DNA of 64,000 nucleotides from Procambarus clarkii. Lineage: Eukaryota; Arthropoda; Malacostraca; Decapoda; Cambaridae. A program made the translations under genes and the position numbers. The DNA is taken from positions 11,723,984 through 11,787,983 of the forward strand of contig NC_091209.1 in assembly GCF_040958095.1 (NCBI RefSeq), given 5' to 3'. Position 1 is the stretch's first letter. Every line of letters starts with the position of its first letter. The notes under the pieces are model-generated. The model worked only from the letters and a program-made list of their open reading frames with translations. It was not told the DNA's origin and did no database searches. This document shows, piece after piece, positions 31,922-42,555 of this stretch.

Positions 31922-31938
31922 GGGGGGGGGGGGGGGGG
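31922..31938. repeat. G17 homopolymer
   Basis: 17 consecutive G, a likely slippage and sequencing-error site. Confidence 0.9.
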
Positions 31939-32092
31939 AGCTGCTGGTCAGCCTCACTGTTAATGGTTCAGGAACAGTTGTGTATTAGAAATTAATATAT
32001 GTTATGTTGGTGGTGGTGGTGGATGTTGGTTGGTTGTGTGGTGAGGGTTGGTTGTATGAGGGGGGGAGGGTTGTTGGGGAGGGGGGCAATGG

Positions 32093-32330
32093 TTGGTGGT
32101 GATGGGGAGGGGGTTAGTGGGGATGGGGAGGGGGTTAGTGGTGATGGGGAGGGGGTTAGTGGGGATGGGGAGGGGGTTAGTGGGGATGGGGAGGGGGTTA
32201 GTGGGGATGGGGAGGGGGTTAGTGGGGATGGGGAGGGGGTTAGTGGGGATGGGGAGGGGGTTAGTGGGGATGGAGAGGGGGTTAGTGGGGATGGGGAGGG
32301 GGTTAGTGGGGATGGGGAGAGGGTGATGGG
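32093..32330. repeat. 21-bp G-rich minisatellite (GGGGATGGGGAGGGGGTTAG)
   Basis: About 11 units of GGGGATGGGGAGGGGGTTAG plus T. Each unit has three runs of four or more G, so the plus strand has dense G-quadruplex potential. Open frames on both strands are by-products. Confidence 0.95.
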
Positions 32331-32444
32331 GGGGGGAGAAGGTAGAGGTGATAGTTGTCTGGTGTTTTCTGGTTGTGAGAGTTCTCATATGTCATATACG
32401 GGACCCTTGGAATTTGTCTTGGTCTCTTTATCTCTTCTTTTTTT

Positions 32445-32535
32445 TACTCCTCTTGCTCCTCGTCCCCCTCCTCGTCCTCCTCCTCCTCCTCCTCCTCGTC
32501 CCCCTCCTCCCTACCCTCCTCCGTCTCTCCTGGTG
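32445..32535. repeat. (TCC)n / (TCG)n-rich tract
   Basis: CTCCTCGTCCCCCTCC-type trinucleotide steps. Confidence 0.85.
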
Positions 32536-32659
32536 ACTCCCCTCCCTCGTTACGTGCCAGAGATGGAGGCCTTAATTGGAGAGGAAATTGATTTAACCCC
32601 CATTGTTCCATTAGGCACGGAATAAGGTTAACCTTTGTTGCGTGTTACAGTAAGGCGGT

Positions 32660-32905
32660 AGCAACAGTGGTGGTGGTGGTCGCCATGTGGGGGATGGTGG
32701 TGGTGGTGGTGGTGGTGGTGGTGGTGGTGGTGGTGTCCATGACAACAGTGGTCGTGTGGGTGGTGGTGGTGGTGGTGGTGGTGGTGGCGGTGTCCATGAC
32801 AACAGTGGTGGTGGTGGTCGTCATGTGGGTGGTGGTGGTGGTGGTGTCCATGACAACAGTGGTCGTGTGGGTGGTGGTGGTAGTGGTGGTGGCGGCAACC
32901 AGCTT
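32660..32905. repeat. (GGT)n with embedded ~60-bp repeats
   Basis: Long GGT runs are punctuated by GTGTCCATGACAACAGTGGT, which occurs three times (about 32733, 32790, 32847). Confidence 0.95.
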
Positions 32906-33089
32906 GTTCTAACACTCATGTTGGTGGATTTGGTTGTTGCGTCTTTACGTATGATTCTATAATGACTCTTGCTGACACATCTCATAATGAATGGTTTCAT
33001 GAATCATTCATTAATCTCTTCATTAACCATTCATTAATGTCTCTCTAATTTTTCATTAATCTCTTAGCTCTGACGTCTAAATTGTTTTG

Positions 33090-33410
33090 GGTTTAGCAAT
33101 GCTTTGGGAACCTGGGTTTTCCTCTGCAGTGATCTCTTACAACTTCTAGTTGGTTCCACTGGCTTACTGGCCTTACAGTGAAGACGTTTCCGCGCATCCC
33201 AGTGTCGATTCCCTGTTTACCTTCTCGTTACGTTGCTGCTCAAGCTAACAGTCTCTCACTGATTTCTGAGTAATTTGTATGTCTGGATTATGTTCCTTCT
33301 CTATTTTTCATTCTTCCATTCTCATTAGGTTCAACTCCCGCAGTGAATTTTCTAGTTCAGTATCTTCAGATATTGAGATTTGAGTCGTAGCAAACCTGTT
33401 TTTTGAGGTG
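33090..33410 (-). pseudogene. Degraded CR1-like LINE ORF2 C-terminus
   Basis: In minus-strand frames broken by stops and shifts, pieces read like the LINE C-terminus: RFATTQI, SLRELN-MRMEE, then NVFTVRPVSQWNQLEV (compare NFFSVRVVSKWNALGS in LINE-A). The order and orientation are right. It is old and inactive. Confidence 0.6.
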
Positions 33411-33417
33411 TTGAGGG

Positions 33418-33810
<393 letters not shown>

Positions 33811-33825
33811 CCCTAGGTGGATACC

Positions 33826-33912
33826 CCACACACCCCAGGTGTGGGGTGTGTGGGGTAGGGGGTGGGGAGTGGGGGTGGGGGTGGGGAGTGGGGGTGGGGG
33901 TGTGGGGTGAGG
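33826..33912. repeat. GGGGTGGGGAGTGG low-complexity tract
   Basis: GTGGGGTGTGTGGGGTAGGG and GGGGGTGGGGAGTG steps, directly after the SINE head. Confidence 0.85.
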
Positions 33913-33961
33913 GATTGACCCTGGTGCTATCAGATCAAGCAATGGTTGGCCTTATAGCATT

Positions 33962-34290
33962 GTAAAGTAAACCTTATCCAGGTTTCTGAATGCGGTCGTA
34001 ATATTCTCCAGCTTAGCATATGCTGCTGATGTGGTTATATTTGTGTATACCTCACTAGATAGGATGAGTGATATGTCTCCTACCAGATATCTTTATTTTA
34101 CTCTTTGTTAAGATCTTCTCTTTCATTACGTGTTGTTTATCTGGACGCCTTACTCGTTTCCCCGTCCTCACGACCTTGCAGTTGTCTGCATTAAAGTCTA
34201 GCAACCACTTTTTAGACCCATCCTGCAACTTATCAATCATACTAGAGTCTCTATCAACACTTGATTCATCTTGAGTCTCCCTATCAACTC
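33962..34290 (-). pseudogene. Degraded LINE reverse transcriptase fragment
   Basis: A minus-strand frame at 34055-34240 reads KLQDGSKKWLLDFNADNCKV, equivalent to LSEWSNKWLLKFNPSKCKV just after FADD in LINE-A. Farther along (33970-34030) pieces equivalent to SAAYARLANIRTAFRNL remain. Stops interrupt the rest. Confidence 0.75.
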
Positions 34291-34404
34291 AATCATAAAA
34301 CACTGATAGCAAAGTGAATAGTTCATGAGTTATGTTTCTCATGCATACGAGGCAATCATTGCTTCTGGCTTGTTCTTGTTTTCGATTTAGCTACTAAGAA
34401 CGAA

Positions 34405-34450
34405 GTGTCCATGTAGCACGGGCTATGGTGATCCCGTAAAAGCTCACCGT
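34405..34450. repeat. Single copy of the 40.4-kb array motif (GTAGCACGGGCTATGGTGAT)
   Basis: CTACTAAGAACGAAGTGTCC then ATGTAGCACGGGCTATGGTG and ATCCCGTA. The same flanking context (CTACTCTGAACAAGTTGCAA) precedes the array at 40428, so this is a dispersed element also present here as one copy. Confidence 0.6.
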
Positions 34451-34584
34451 CACTAGTGACCAATTCACTAAGTTATCTGCTTCAGGCACTGATCATTGTT
34501 GGACTTTGTCGGACGGACTAAGATGGGTTCCCTCTCTTATTGTCTTGCATTTGGAAATAATTTTTCACACACACTGTGAGCACT

Positions 34585-34655
34585 CTGTCTGTTATTCCAG
34601 CCTGGTTCTTTAGCTTCCACAGGAGCCTTGTATGTGGTGACAGTGTCAAATGGTT
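34585..34655 (-). pseudogene. LINE RT fragment, motif A side (split by an array)
   Basis: Minus-strand reading gives FDTVTTYKAPVEAKEPGW, corresponding to AFDTVPHKRLVRKLEMQAG of LINE-A. The part preceding it in the protein lies on the far side of the minisatellite, at 35063-35175. Confidence 0.65.
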
Positions 34656-35062
34656 CCTGATAGTGGCACATGCTATCATGTTATAGTGGCACATGCTATC
34701 ATGTTATAGTGGCACATGCTATCATGTTATAGTGGCACATGCTATCATGTTATAGTGGCACATGCTATCATGTTATAGTGTCACATGCTATCATGTTATA
34801 GTGGCACATGCTATCATGTTATAGTGGCACATGCTATCATGTTATAGTGGCACATGCTATCATGTTACAGTGTCACATGCTATCATGTTACAGTGTCACA
34901 TGCTATCATGTTACAGTGTCACATGCTATCATGTTACAGTGTCACATGCTATCGTGTTACAGTGTCACATGCTATCATGTTACAGTGTCACATGCTATCA
35001 TGTTACAGTGTCACATGCTATCGTGTTACAGTGTCACATGTTTCCTGATAGTGTCACATGGT
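34655..35062. repeat. 23-bp minisatellite inside a LINE RT fragment
   Basis: About 17 units of GTGTCACATGCTATCATGTT plus ACA; the left half has GTGGC/TTATA variants and the right half GTGTC/TTACA. Both flanks are LINE reverse-transcriptase sequence, adjoining in the protein at motif A. Confidence 0.95.
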
Positions 35063-35175
35063 TTCAAACACTTGACAGTACTCAGTCAACCCGACTTGTC
35101 TGAGCTCAGTCATTCTATCGTAGAACTCCAAGAGGTTTGCCAGGCATGACTTCTCTGAACCCCTGTTCGGGCCTT
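35063..35175 (-). pseudogene. LINE RT fragment upstream of motif A (split by an array)
   Basis: Minus-strand reading gives KSCLANLLEFYDRMTELRQV then EYCQVFET, equivalent to RSCLTGLLEFYDQATKIRQE and DCQKAFDT of LINE-A. It meets the 23-bp array at the point where FDTV would follow. Confidence 0.7.
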
Positions 35176-35550
35176 CACCTAAAATTAATTAACTGCAAGT
35201 GTTCCATTAGTTTTTTCCCATAATTGTTCATGGCAGTATGGTTAAGGACACGTGTGTGTAGTGGAGTGTGTTCTCCCTGCATACTGGAGTGACATGTGTC
35301 TCTTCCCCCCCCCCACCTGTGTCCTACCACCCCAGTGGAGACCATTGTGAGGGGTTTGTATAGGATTTAAGCAAGCTTTTTAAGGATACATGTGAGATCC
35401 TCTTATGTGCCTTTGTTTCGTCAAGCCCCTCTAGGGGCTGTGGCCTTACCTCTTTCTTTGTTAGTGGCATTGTACTCAGTTCACTCTCTGAAGGGGTCCT
35501 TGTTGGGTAGTTGATCTATCTCAACCTTCATCAACTGTTTAACCGTTTGT
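35176..35550. other. No gene recognised
   Basis: Mixed unique-looking sequence with a C run at about 35306-35315. Confidence 0.4.
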
Positions 35551-35554
35551 TGAG

Positions 35555-35665
35555 ATTGTGAGACATATTCACAGTTTAAACTGTGTATATGTTTCACTGT
35601 CATTTGATGACAGTGAGACATATTCACAGTTTAAACTGTGTATATGTTTCACTGTCATTTGACGA
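35555..35665. repeat. 55-bp tandem duplication of a palindromic unit
   Basis: Each unit contains the perfect 16-bp palindrome CACAGTTTAAACTGTG (35570-35585 and 35625-35640) and the hairpin-forming ACTGTCATTTGATGACAGT. Confidence 0.9.
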
Positions 35666-35814
35666 TGTCCCGCGAAGGACAGGCCGTCGTGGTATACCAT
35701 TCACCGGGTCTCTTGTGAGGTCCTTGTCGCCGCCCCCCCTGGCTTTCTGAGACGTGTTCCGTCGCCTCCACTCTTCCAGATACGCTGGTTTGATTTGCCA
35801 GCGTGATTAGGAGG

Positions 35815-35816
<2 letters not shown>

Positions 35817-35882
<66 letters not shown>
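35817..35882. repeat. (GT)n microsatellite
   Basis: About 33 GT units. Confidence 0.97.
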
Positions 35883-35885
<3 letters not shown>

Positions 35886-35944
35886 GTCCCTGAGGCCACT
35901 CATTGTTTCAGTGTTATCAGCACTGTTGTCGCTCACTTGAAGGC

Positions 35945-36062
35945 TGTCACTCACTCACTCACTCACTTACTCGCTTATTCACTCACTCACTCACTCACTC
36001 ACTCACTCACTCACTCACTCACTCACTCACTCACTCACTCACTCACTCACTCACTCACTCAG
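35945..36062. repeat. (TCAC)n microsatellite
   Basis: About 28 tetranucleotide units with an early interruption. Confidence 0.97.
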
Positions 36063-36084
36063 AGGAGAAAAACGCAGCTGGAAG

Positions 36085-36680
36085 AGTGGTAAAGAGTGCG
36101 AAGGAGTACCTCTCAGGAGGGATGAAACAGTCATAGTGAGAGAGGTGATATCGGGTAAGAAGGGGAGTACCACAAGGTGTGTACCGGGGCCATATTCCCT
36201 TCAGTGACAGTCATACACTGCAAAATGAACTACGCACTCCAGAGGTGGTCTGGAAAAGGGCTATTAGACTTTAACCAAAACAAATGCAAAGTTATCAGTA
36301 CAAGAAGAGGAGGGAGAAGATTCCTGTAGCAGAACACAATGAAGAGAAGACAGACCACTACACCTGCAACGTGGACAAACAAACACTCATACTAAACATT
36401 ACAACACTCACATATAATAACATAATAAACATAATAACATAATAACATCCAGAGCTTATCTCAGACTGGTCAGGATCCGGATGGTCTTCAAAAACTCCGA
36501 AGAAAGAGTGTTGAGGGGGGGTATGAACAACGTTCGTGAGACATATACTTGACTATGCAGCTACGACATATGGAACTCCGTTTGATAACTCGCAAAACCA
36601 GACTCAACAAGTTCCAAAGATGTGCAACAGGGCTCAGTCCGGGGCTGACGTGCCTGTGGAACGAGATAAGACTGAGGGAA
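36085..36680 (+). pseudogene. Degraded CR1-like LINE ORF2
   Basis: In order on plus: KEYLSGG and a SGVPQG-like block (36150-36185), RWSGKGLLDFNQNKCKVIS (36240-36300), an AYLRLVRIRMVFKN block (36450-36500) and YVRHILDYAATTYG (36530-36585). They are spread over all three frames with stops. This matches the LINE-A region from motif B to the C-terminus, with a deletion over FADD. Confidence 0.7.
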
Positions 36681-36689
36681 GTTAGCTGA

Positions 36690-37045
36690 GAAGGCCTGAG
36701 TGAGGGGCCCGAGTGGGAGGCCTGAGTGAGGACCCGAGTGGGAGGCCTGAGTGAGGGCCCGAGTGGGAGGCCTGAGTGAGGGCCCGAGTGGGAGGCCTGA
36801 GTGAGGGCCCCGAGTGGGAGGCCTGAGTGAGGGCCCGAGTGGGAGGCCTCAGTGAGGACCCGAGTGGGAGGCCTGAGTGAGGGCCCGAGTGGGAGGCCTG
36901 AGTGAGGGGCCGAGTGGGAGGCCTGAGTGAGGGGCCCGAGTGGGAGGCCTGAGTGAGGGCCCGACTGGGAGGCCTGAGTGAGGGCCCGAGTGGGAGGCCT
37001 GAGTGAGGGGCCCGAGTGGGAGGCCTTATTGAGGGCCCCGAGTGA
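36690..37045. repeat. 25-bp minisatellite (GTGGGAGGCCTGAGTGAGGG)
   Basis: About 14 units of GTGGGAGGCCTGAGTGAGGG plus CCCGA, with one-base length changes (GGCCC/GGGCCC/GGACC). The length changes break the frames. Confidence 0.95.
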
Positions 37046-37324
37046 GGGGGAGGGAATAGCGACCTGAGTGTGGGACTGAGTGATGATTGGAGTGGAGTCC
37101 TGTCATATTGCTGAGCGTTCCTCCTCATGGCCTGCCACGGGTGGGGCCAGACTCTGGCATGGAGGCACCACATTCGGGCAGAGGAAGGTGGAGGAGTGGC
37201 ACCATCCCAGCCTCCCAGGTGACTCCCATCACCTTGGTGGCATCACCTGTTGCACGGGAGGGGAGGGGGGGGGGGTAGCTGAGTGGCGGCTTCCACCTAG
37301 TTGGTGGGTAAGGGAAGGCTACCT
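37046..37324. other. Spacer between arrays; no gene recognised
   Basis: Mixed sequence with a G run at about 37264-37275. Not recognised. Confidence 0.4.
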
Positions 37325-38577
37325 ACCCGACCCTCACCTGGCAGGCGGAGATAGGGAGCCTACCCTCACCTGGCAGGCGGGGATAGGGAGCCTACCCTCA
37401 CCTGGCAGGCAGGCATGGGGAGCCTACCCTCACCAGGCAGGCAGGGATGGGGAGCCTACCCTCACCAGGCAGGCAGGGATGGTGCGCCTACCCTCACCTG
37501 GCAGGCAGGGATGGTGCGCCTACCCTCACCTGGCAGGCAGGGATGGGGAGCCTACCCTCACCTGGCAGGCAGGGATGGGGAGCCTACCCTCACCTGGCAG
37601 GCAGGGATGGTGCGCCTACCCTCACCTGGCAGGCAGGGATGGTGCGCCTACCCTCACCTGGCAGGCAGGGATGGTGCGCCTACCCTCACCTGGCAGGCAG
37701 GGATGGGGAGCCTACCCTCACCTGGCAGGCAGGCATGGGGAGCCTACCCTCACCAGGCAGGCAGGGATGGGGAGCCTACCCTCACCTGGCAGGCAGGGAT
37801 GGTGCGCCTACCCTCACCTGGCAGGCAGGGATGGTGCGCCTACCCTCACCTGGCAGGCAGGGATGGTGCGCCTACCCTCACCTGGCAGGCAGGGATGGGG
37901 AGCCTACCCTCACCTGGCAGGCAGGGATGGGGAGCCTACCCTCACCTGGCAGGCAGGGATGGGGAGCCTACCCTCACCTGGCAGGCAGGGATGGGGAGCC
38001 TACCCTCACCTGGCAGGCAGGGATGGGGAGCCTACCCTCACCTGGCAGGCAGGGATGGGGAGCCTACCCTCACCTGGCAGGCAGGGATGGTGAGCCTACC
38101 CTCACCTGGCAGGCAGGGATGGTGCGCCTACCCTCACCTGGCAGGCAGGGATGGGGAGCCTACCCTCACCTGGCAGGCAGGGATGGGGAGCCTACCCTCA
38201 CCTGGCAGGCAGGGATGGTGCGCCTACCCTCACCTGGCAGGCAGGGATGGGGAGCCTACCCTCACCTGGCAGGCAGGGATAGGGAGCCTACCCTCACCAG
38301 GCAGGCAGGGATGGGGAGCCTACCCTCACCTGGCAGGCAGGGATGGGGAGCCTACCCTCACCTGGCAGGCAGGCATGGGGAGCCTACCCTCACCAGGCAG
38401 GCAGGGATGGGGAGCCTACCCTCACCTGGCAGGCAGGGATGGGGAGCCTACCCTCACCTGGCAGGCAGGGATGGTGCGCCTACCCTCACCTGACAGGCAG
38501 GGATGGGGAGCCTACCCTCACCTGGCAGGCAGGGATGGGGAGCCTACCCTCACCTGGCAGGCAGGGATGGTGCGCCA
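37325..38577. repeat. 32-bp minisatellite, about 39 copies
   Basis: Units of 32 bp hold CTACCCTCACCTGGCAGGCA and GGGATGGGGAGC or GGGATGGTGCGC. The two variant types are interspersed in small blocks. Because 32 is not a multiple of three, all three plus frames read the unit in turn, giving 300-plus-codon frames that are not genes. Confidence 0.97.
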
Positions 38578-38687
38578 GCTCGACACACACAAACTAAGGC
38601 CAGACACGGAGACCACGACACTTCCTCAAAAGCTTGAAACATATATTATTTCATGGTATTGTGGGTGTGCCAGCTTGCTCCTACCTT

Positions 38688-40132
38688 CCATTGGTGGCAC
38701 TGCTGGTAGTGCCCTGGCCTCTGGTGGCACTGCTGGTAGTGCCCTGGCCTCTGGTGGCACTGCTGGTAGTGCCCTGGCCTCTGGTGGCACTGTTGGTAGT
38801 GCCCTGGCCTCTGGTGGCACTGCTGGTAGTGCCCTGGCCTCTGGTGGCACTGCTAGTAGTACCCTGGCCTCTGGTGGCACTGCTGGTAGTGCCCTGGCCT
38901 CTGGTGGCACTGCTGGTAGTGCCCTGGCCTCTGGTGGCACTGTTGGTGGTGCCCTGGCCTCTGGTGGCACTGTTGGTAGTGCCCTGGCCTCTGGTGGCAC
39001 TGCTGGTAGTGCCCTGGCCTCTGGTGGCACTGCTAGTAGTACCCTGGCCTCTGGTGGCACTGCTGGTAGTGCCCTGGCCTCTGGTGGCACTGCTGGTAGT
39101 GCCCTGGCCTCTGGTGGCACTGTTGGTAGTGCCCTGGCCTCTGGTGGCACTGTTGGTGGTGCCCTGGCCTCTGGTGGCACTGTTGGTAGTGCCCTGGCCT
39201 CTGGTGGCACTGTTGGTAGTGCCCTGGCCTCTGGTGGCACTGTTGGTGGTGCCCTGGCCTCTGGTGGCACCGTTGGTAGTGCCCTGGCCTCTGGTGGCAC
39301 CGTTGGTAGTGCCCTGGCCTCTGGTGGCACTGTTGGTAGTGCCCTGGCCTCTGGTGGCACCGTTGGTAGTGCCCTGGCCTCTGGTGGCACCGTTGGTAGT
39401 GCCCTGGCCTCTGGTGGCACTGTTGGTAGTGCCCTGGCCTCTGGTGGCACTGTTGGTAGTGCCCTGGCCTCTGGTGGCACTGTTGGTAGTGCCCTGGCCT
39501 CTGGTGGCACTGTTGGTAGTGCCCTGGCCTCTGGTGGCACTGTTGGTAGTGCCCTGGCCTCTGGTGGCACTGTTGGTAGTGCCCTGGCCTCTGGTGGCAC
39601 TGCTAGTAGTGCCCTGGCCTCTGGTGGCACTGCTAGTAGTACCCTGGCCTCTGGTGGCACTGCTAGTAGTACCCTGGCCTCTGGTGGCACTGCTAGTAGT
39701 ACCCTGGCCTCTGGTGACACTGCTAGTAGTACCCTGGCCTCTGGTGGCACTGCTAGTAGTACCCTGGCCTCTGGTGGCACTGCTAGTAGTACCCTGGCCT
39801 CTGGTGGCACTGCTAGTAGTACCCTGGCCTCTGGTGACACTGCTAGTAGTACCCTGGCCTCTGGTGGCACTGCTAGTAGTATCCTGGCCTCTGGTGGCAC
39901 TGCTAGTAGTACCCTGGCCTCTGGTGGCACTGCTAGTAGTACCCTGGCCTCTGGTGGCACTGCTAGTAGTACCCTGGCCTCTGGTGGCACTGCTAGTAGT
40001 ACCCTGGCCTCTGGTGGCACTGCTAGTAGTACCCAGGCCTCTGGTGGCACTGCTAGTAGTACCCTGGCCTCTGGTGGCACTGCTAGTAGTACCCTGGCCT
40101 CTGGTGGCACTGCTAGTAGTACCCTGGCCTCT
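38688..40132. repeat. 30-bp minisatellite, about 48 copies, with higher-order blocks
   Basis: Unit CTGGTGGCACTGCTGGTAGT plus GCCCTGGCCT. Three zones are visible: GCTGGTAGTGCC mixed types (to about 39120), a GTTGGTAGTGCC zone (39120-39600) and a GCTAGTAGTACC zone (39600-40132). A 180-bp six-unit pattern is repeated around 38780-39110. All six frames are nearly stop-free, so ~500-codon open frames appear on both strands (10-residue repeats such as ASGGTAGSAL). These are artefacts. Confidence 0.97.
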
Positions 40133-40425
40133 TGTACACCAGAGTGTCACCATCACTGCCGGTGGTGATGGTGACACGCTGCCGCCGGCCGCCATTTGTC
40201 ACTATCACTTGTGGGCGAATGGTGGTGATAGTGGTAGTGGGTAATATCAGTGGTGTTGGTAGCAGGCAGATGTCATTAGCGGGGGGGGGGGGGAGGTGGT
40301 AGTTATAGCATCTTAAGTGATGGTAGTTGTATAGTGGTGGTGGTTGTGGTAGCGTCTGTGTGGTCACCGAGGATGGTGGTAGTGACTCATGAGGTTGTTA
40401 CAGATTCAGCTACTCTGAACAAGTT
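40133..40425. other. GGT-rich spacer; no gene recognised
   Basis: Many GTGGTGRTGGTGA steps and a G run at about 40280-40291. Confidence 0.5.
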
Positions 40426-40427
40426 GC

Positions 40428-41000
40428 AAGTAGCACGGGCTATGGTGATCCCGTAGCTTACCTGGCACAGGAGCGGGGCAAGAAGCACGGGCTATGGTGA
40501 TCCCGTAGCTTACCTGGCACAGGAGCGGGGCAAGTAGCACGGGCTATGGTGAGCCCGTAGCTTACCTGGCACAGGAGCGGGGCAAGTAGCACGGGCTATG
40601 GTGAGCCCGTAGCTTACCTGGCACAGGAGCGGGGCAAGTAGCACGGGCTATGGTGAGCCCGTAGCTTACCTGGCACAGGAGCGGGGCAAGTAGCACGGCC
40701 TATGGTGAGCCCGTAGCTTACCTGGCACAGGAGCGGGGCAAGTAGCACGGGCTATGGTGAGCCCGTAGCTTACCTGGCACAGGAGCGGGGCAAGTAGCAC
40801 GGCCTATGGTGAGCCCGTAGCTTACCTGGCACAGGAGCGGGGCAAGTAGCACGGGCTATGGTGAGCCCGTAGCTTACCTGGCAAAGGAGCGGGGCAAGTA
40901 GCACGGGCTATGGTGAGCCCGTAGCTTACCTGGCACAGGAGCGGGGCAAGTAGCACGGGCTATGGTGAGCCCGTAGCTTACCTGGCACAGGAGCGGGGGC
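40428..41000. repeat. 52-bp minisatellite, 11 copies
   Basis: Units contain AGTAGCACGGGCTATGGTGA, GCCCGTAGCTTACCTGGCAC and AGGAGCGGGGCA. The inner GGGCTATGGTGAGCCC is self-complementary. The first two units have GATCCCG where later ones have GAGCCCG. The single dispersed copy at 34405 shares the left flank. Confidence 0.95.
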
Positions 41001-41210
41001 AACTCATGAGGTATTTCCTCGCTGTATATAGCGGCGTCTCCTCCGCCTGGTGATATTTCCTGGTGAGATGTGTATCACCCGGGGAGGAGGAGCTGCCTGG
41101 GTCTTGGCTCCACCTCCGCCGCTGCCGCTAGAGTATAGCACTGTAGTCACCCCTAAATACTGAGAGGGCAGTGGCGTACCTTGTAGGTGTTGCAGAGGTG
41201 TTGCAGAGGT
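41001..41210. other. Spacer; no gene recognised
   Basis: Short GC-balanced stretch (CGTCTCCTCCGCCTGGTGAT and so on), leading into an array. Confidence 0.4.
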
Positions 41211-41214
41211 GTTG

Positions 41215-41653
41215 GGGGGCCGGGGGTGGTGGTGGCCATGTTGCTGGGGGTCGTGGGTGGTGGTGGCCATGTTGCTGGGGGTCGTGGGTGGTGGCCATGT
41301 TGCTGGGGGTCGTGGGTGGTGGTGGCCATGTTGCTGGGGGTCGTGGGTGGTGGTGGCCATGTTCCTGGGGGTCGTGGGTGGTGGTGGCCATGTTGCTGGG
41401 GGTCGTGGGTGGTGGTGGCCATGTTGCTGGGGGTCGGGGGTGGTGGTAGCCATGTTGCTGGGGGTCGGGGGTGGTGGTGGCCATGTTGCTGAGGGTCGGG
41501 GTGGTGGTGGCCATGTTGCTGGGGGTCGGGGGTGGTGGTGGCCATGTTGCTGGGGATCGGGGGTGGTGGTGGCCATGTTGCTGGGGGTCGGGGGTGGTGG
41601 TGGCCATGTTGCTGGGGGTCGTGGGTGGTGGCCATGTTGCTGGGGGTCGGGGG
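41215..41653. repeat. 31-bp minisatellite, truncated by the assembly gap
   Basis: Units of 28-31 bp (GGTGGTGGCCATGTTGCTGG with GGGTCGTGGGT or GGGTCGGGGGT) continue straight into the N run. Confidence 0.95.
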
Positions 41654-42153
41654 NNNNNNNNNNNNNNNNNNNNNNNNNNNNNNNNNNNNNNNNNNNNNNN
41701 NNNNNNNNNNNNNNNNNNNNNNNNNNNNNNNNNNNNNNNNNNNNNNNNNNNNNNNNNNNNNNNNNNNNNNNNNNNNNNNNNNNNNNNNNNNNNNNNNNNN
41801 NNNNNNNNNNNNNNNNNNNNNNNNNNNNNNNNNNNNNNNNNNNNNNNNNNNNNNNNNNNNNNNNNNNNNNNNNNNNNNNNNNNNNNNNNNNNNNNNNNNN
41901 NNNNNNNNNNNNNNNNNNNNNNNNNNNNNNNNNNNNNNNNNNNNNNNNNNNNNNNNNNNNNNNNNNNNNNNNNNNNNNNNNNNNNNNNNNNNNNNNNNNN
42001 NNNNNNNNNNNNNNNNNNNNNNNNNNNNNNNNNNNNNNNNNNNNNNNNNNNNNNNNNNNNNNNNNNNNNNNNNNNNNNNNNNNNNNNNNNNNNNNNNNNN
42101 NNNNNNNNNNNNNNNNNNNNNNNNNNNNNNNNNNNNNNNNNNNNNNNNNNNNN
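41654..42153. other. Assembly gap (500 N)
   Basis: Exactly 500 N. The round size suggests a placeholder, so the true array length and all coordinates to the right are uncertain. Open frames running through X residues are meaningless. Confidence 0.98.
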
Positions 42154-42550
42154 TCTTTTCTTCAATCAGAACGCTGGAAATAAATCAATTATAAGCCTTC
42201 ATAGGAGCAATCGTTTCTCTGTTTCGTCTGAAATTACGATACTTTTTCTTACAGTTCCCTCCTCGACCAATCAGAATCAAGCGTGGAGTGCCTACCCACT
42301 CCATTATTGGCCCAAATTAACATTAACAGGGAAGCAGGAAGGTTCAAAATACCATCCTCAGTAAACTAGAAACGAAACACTGAATTTATCTACTTTTTTC
42401 GATTGGTATTGATACTACATCTACTACTAATACATCTACAACTACTACTTCTACTACTACAACTACTGGTAGGGGGGGGGGCAGGATAAGAGTGGACAGA
42501 GGAAGCGATGCTAGAGACTGACCAAGAAGCTGTACTGAAAGAGATTCGAC
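42154..42550. other. No gene recognised; CCAAT/ATTGG motifs
   Basis: CGACCAATCAGAATC (about 42263) and ATTATTGGCCC (about 42304) are opposed CCAAT boxes about 40 bp apart, without a recognisable TATA box or coding start. (CTA)n-like repeats and a G run lie at 42420-42480. Confidence 0.35.
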
Positions 42551-42555
42551 ACAAA

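Noticed and set aside
37087..40244. Very long overlapping open frames (up to 917 codons) on both strands
   Set aside because: They are translations of the 32-bp and 30-bp minisatellites; all frames are open, repeats are perfect at the DNA level and there is no non-repeat domain.
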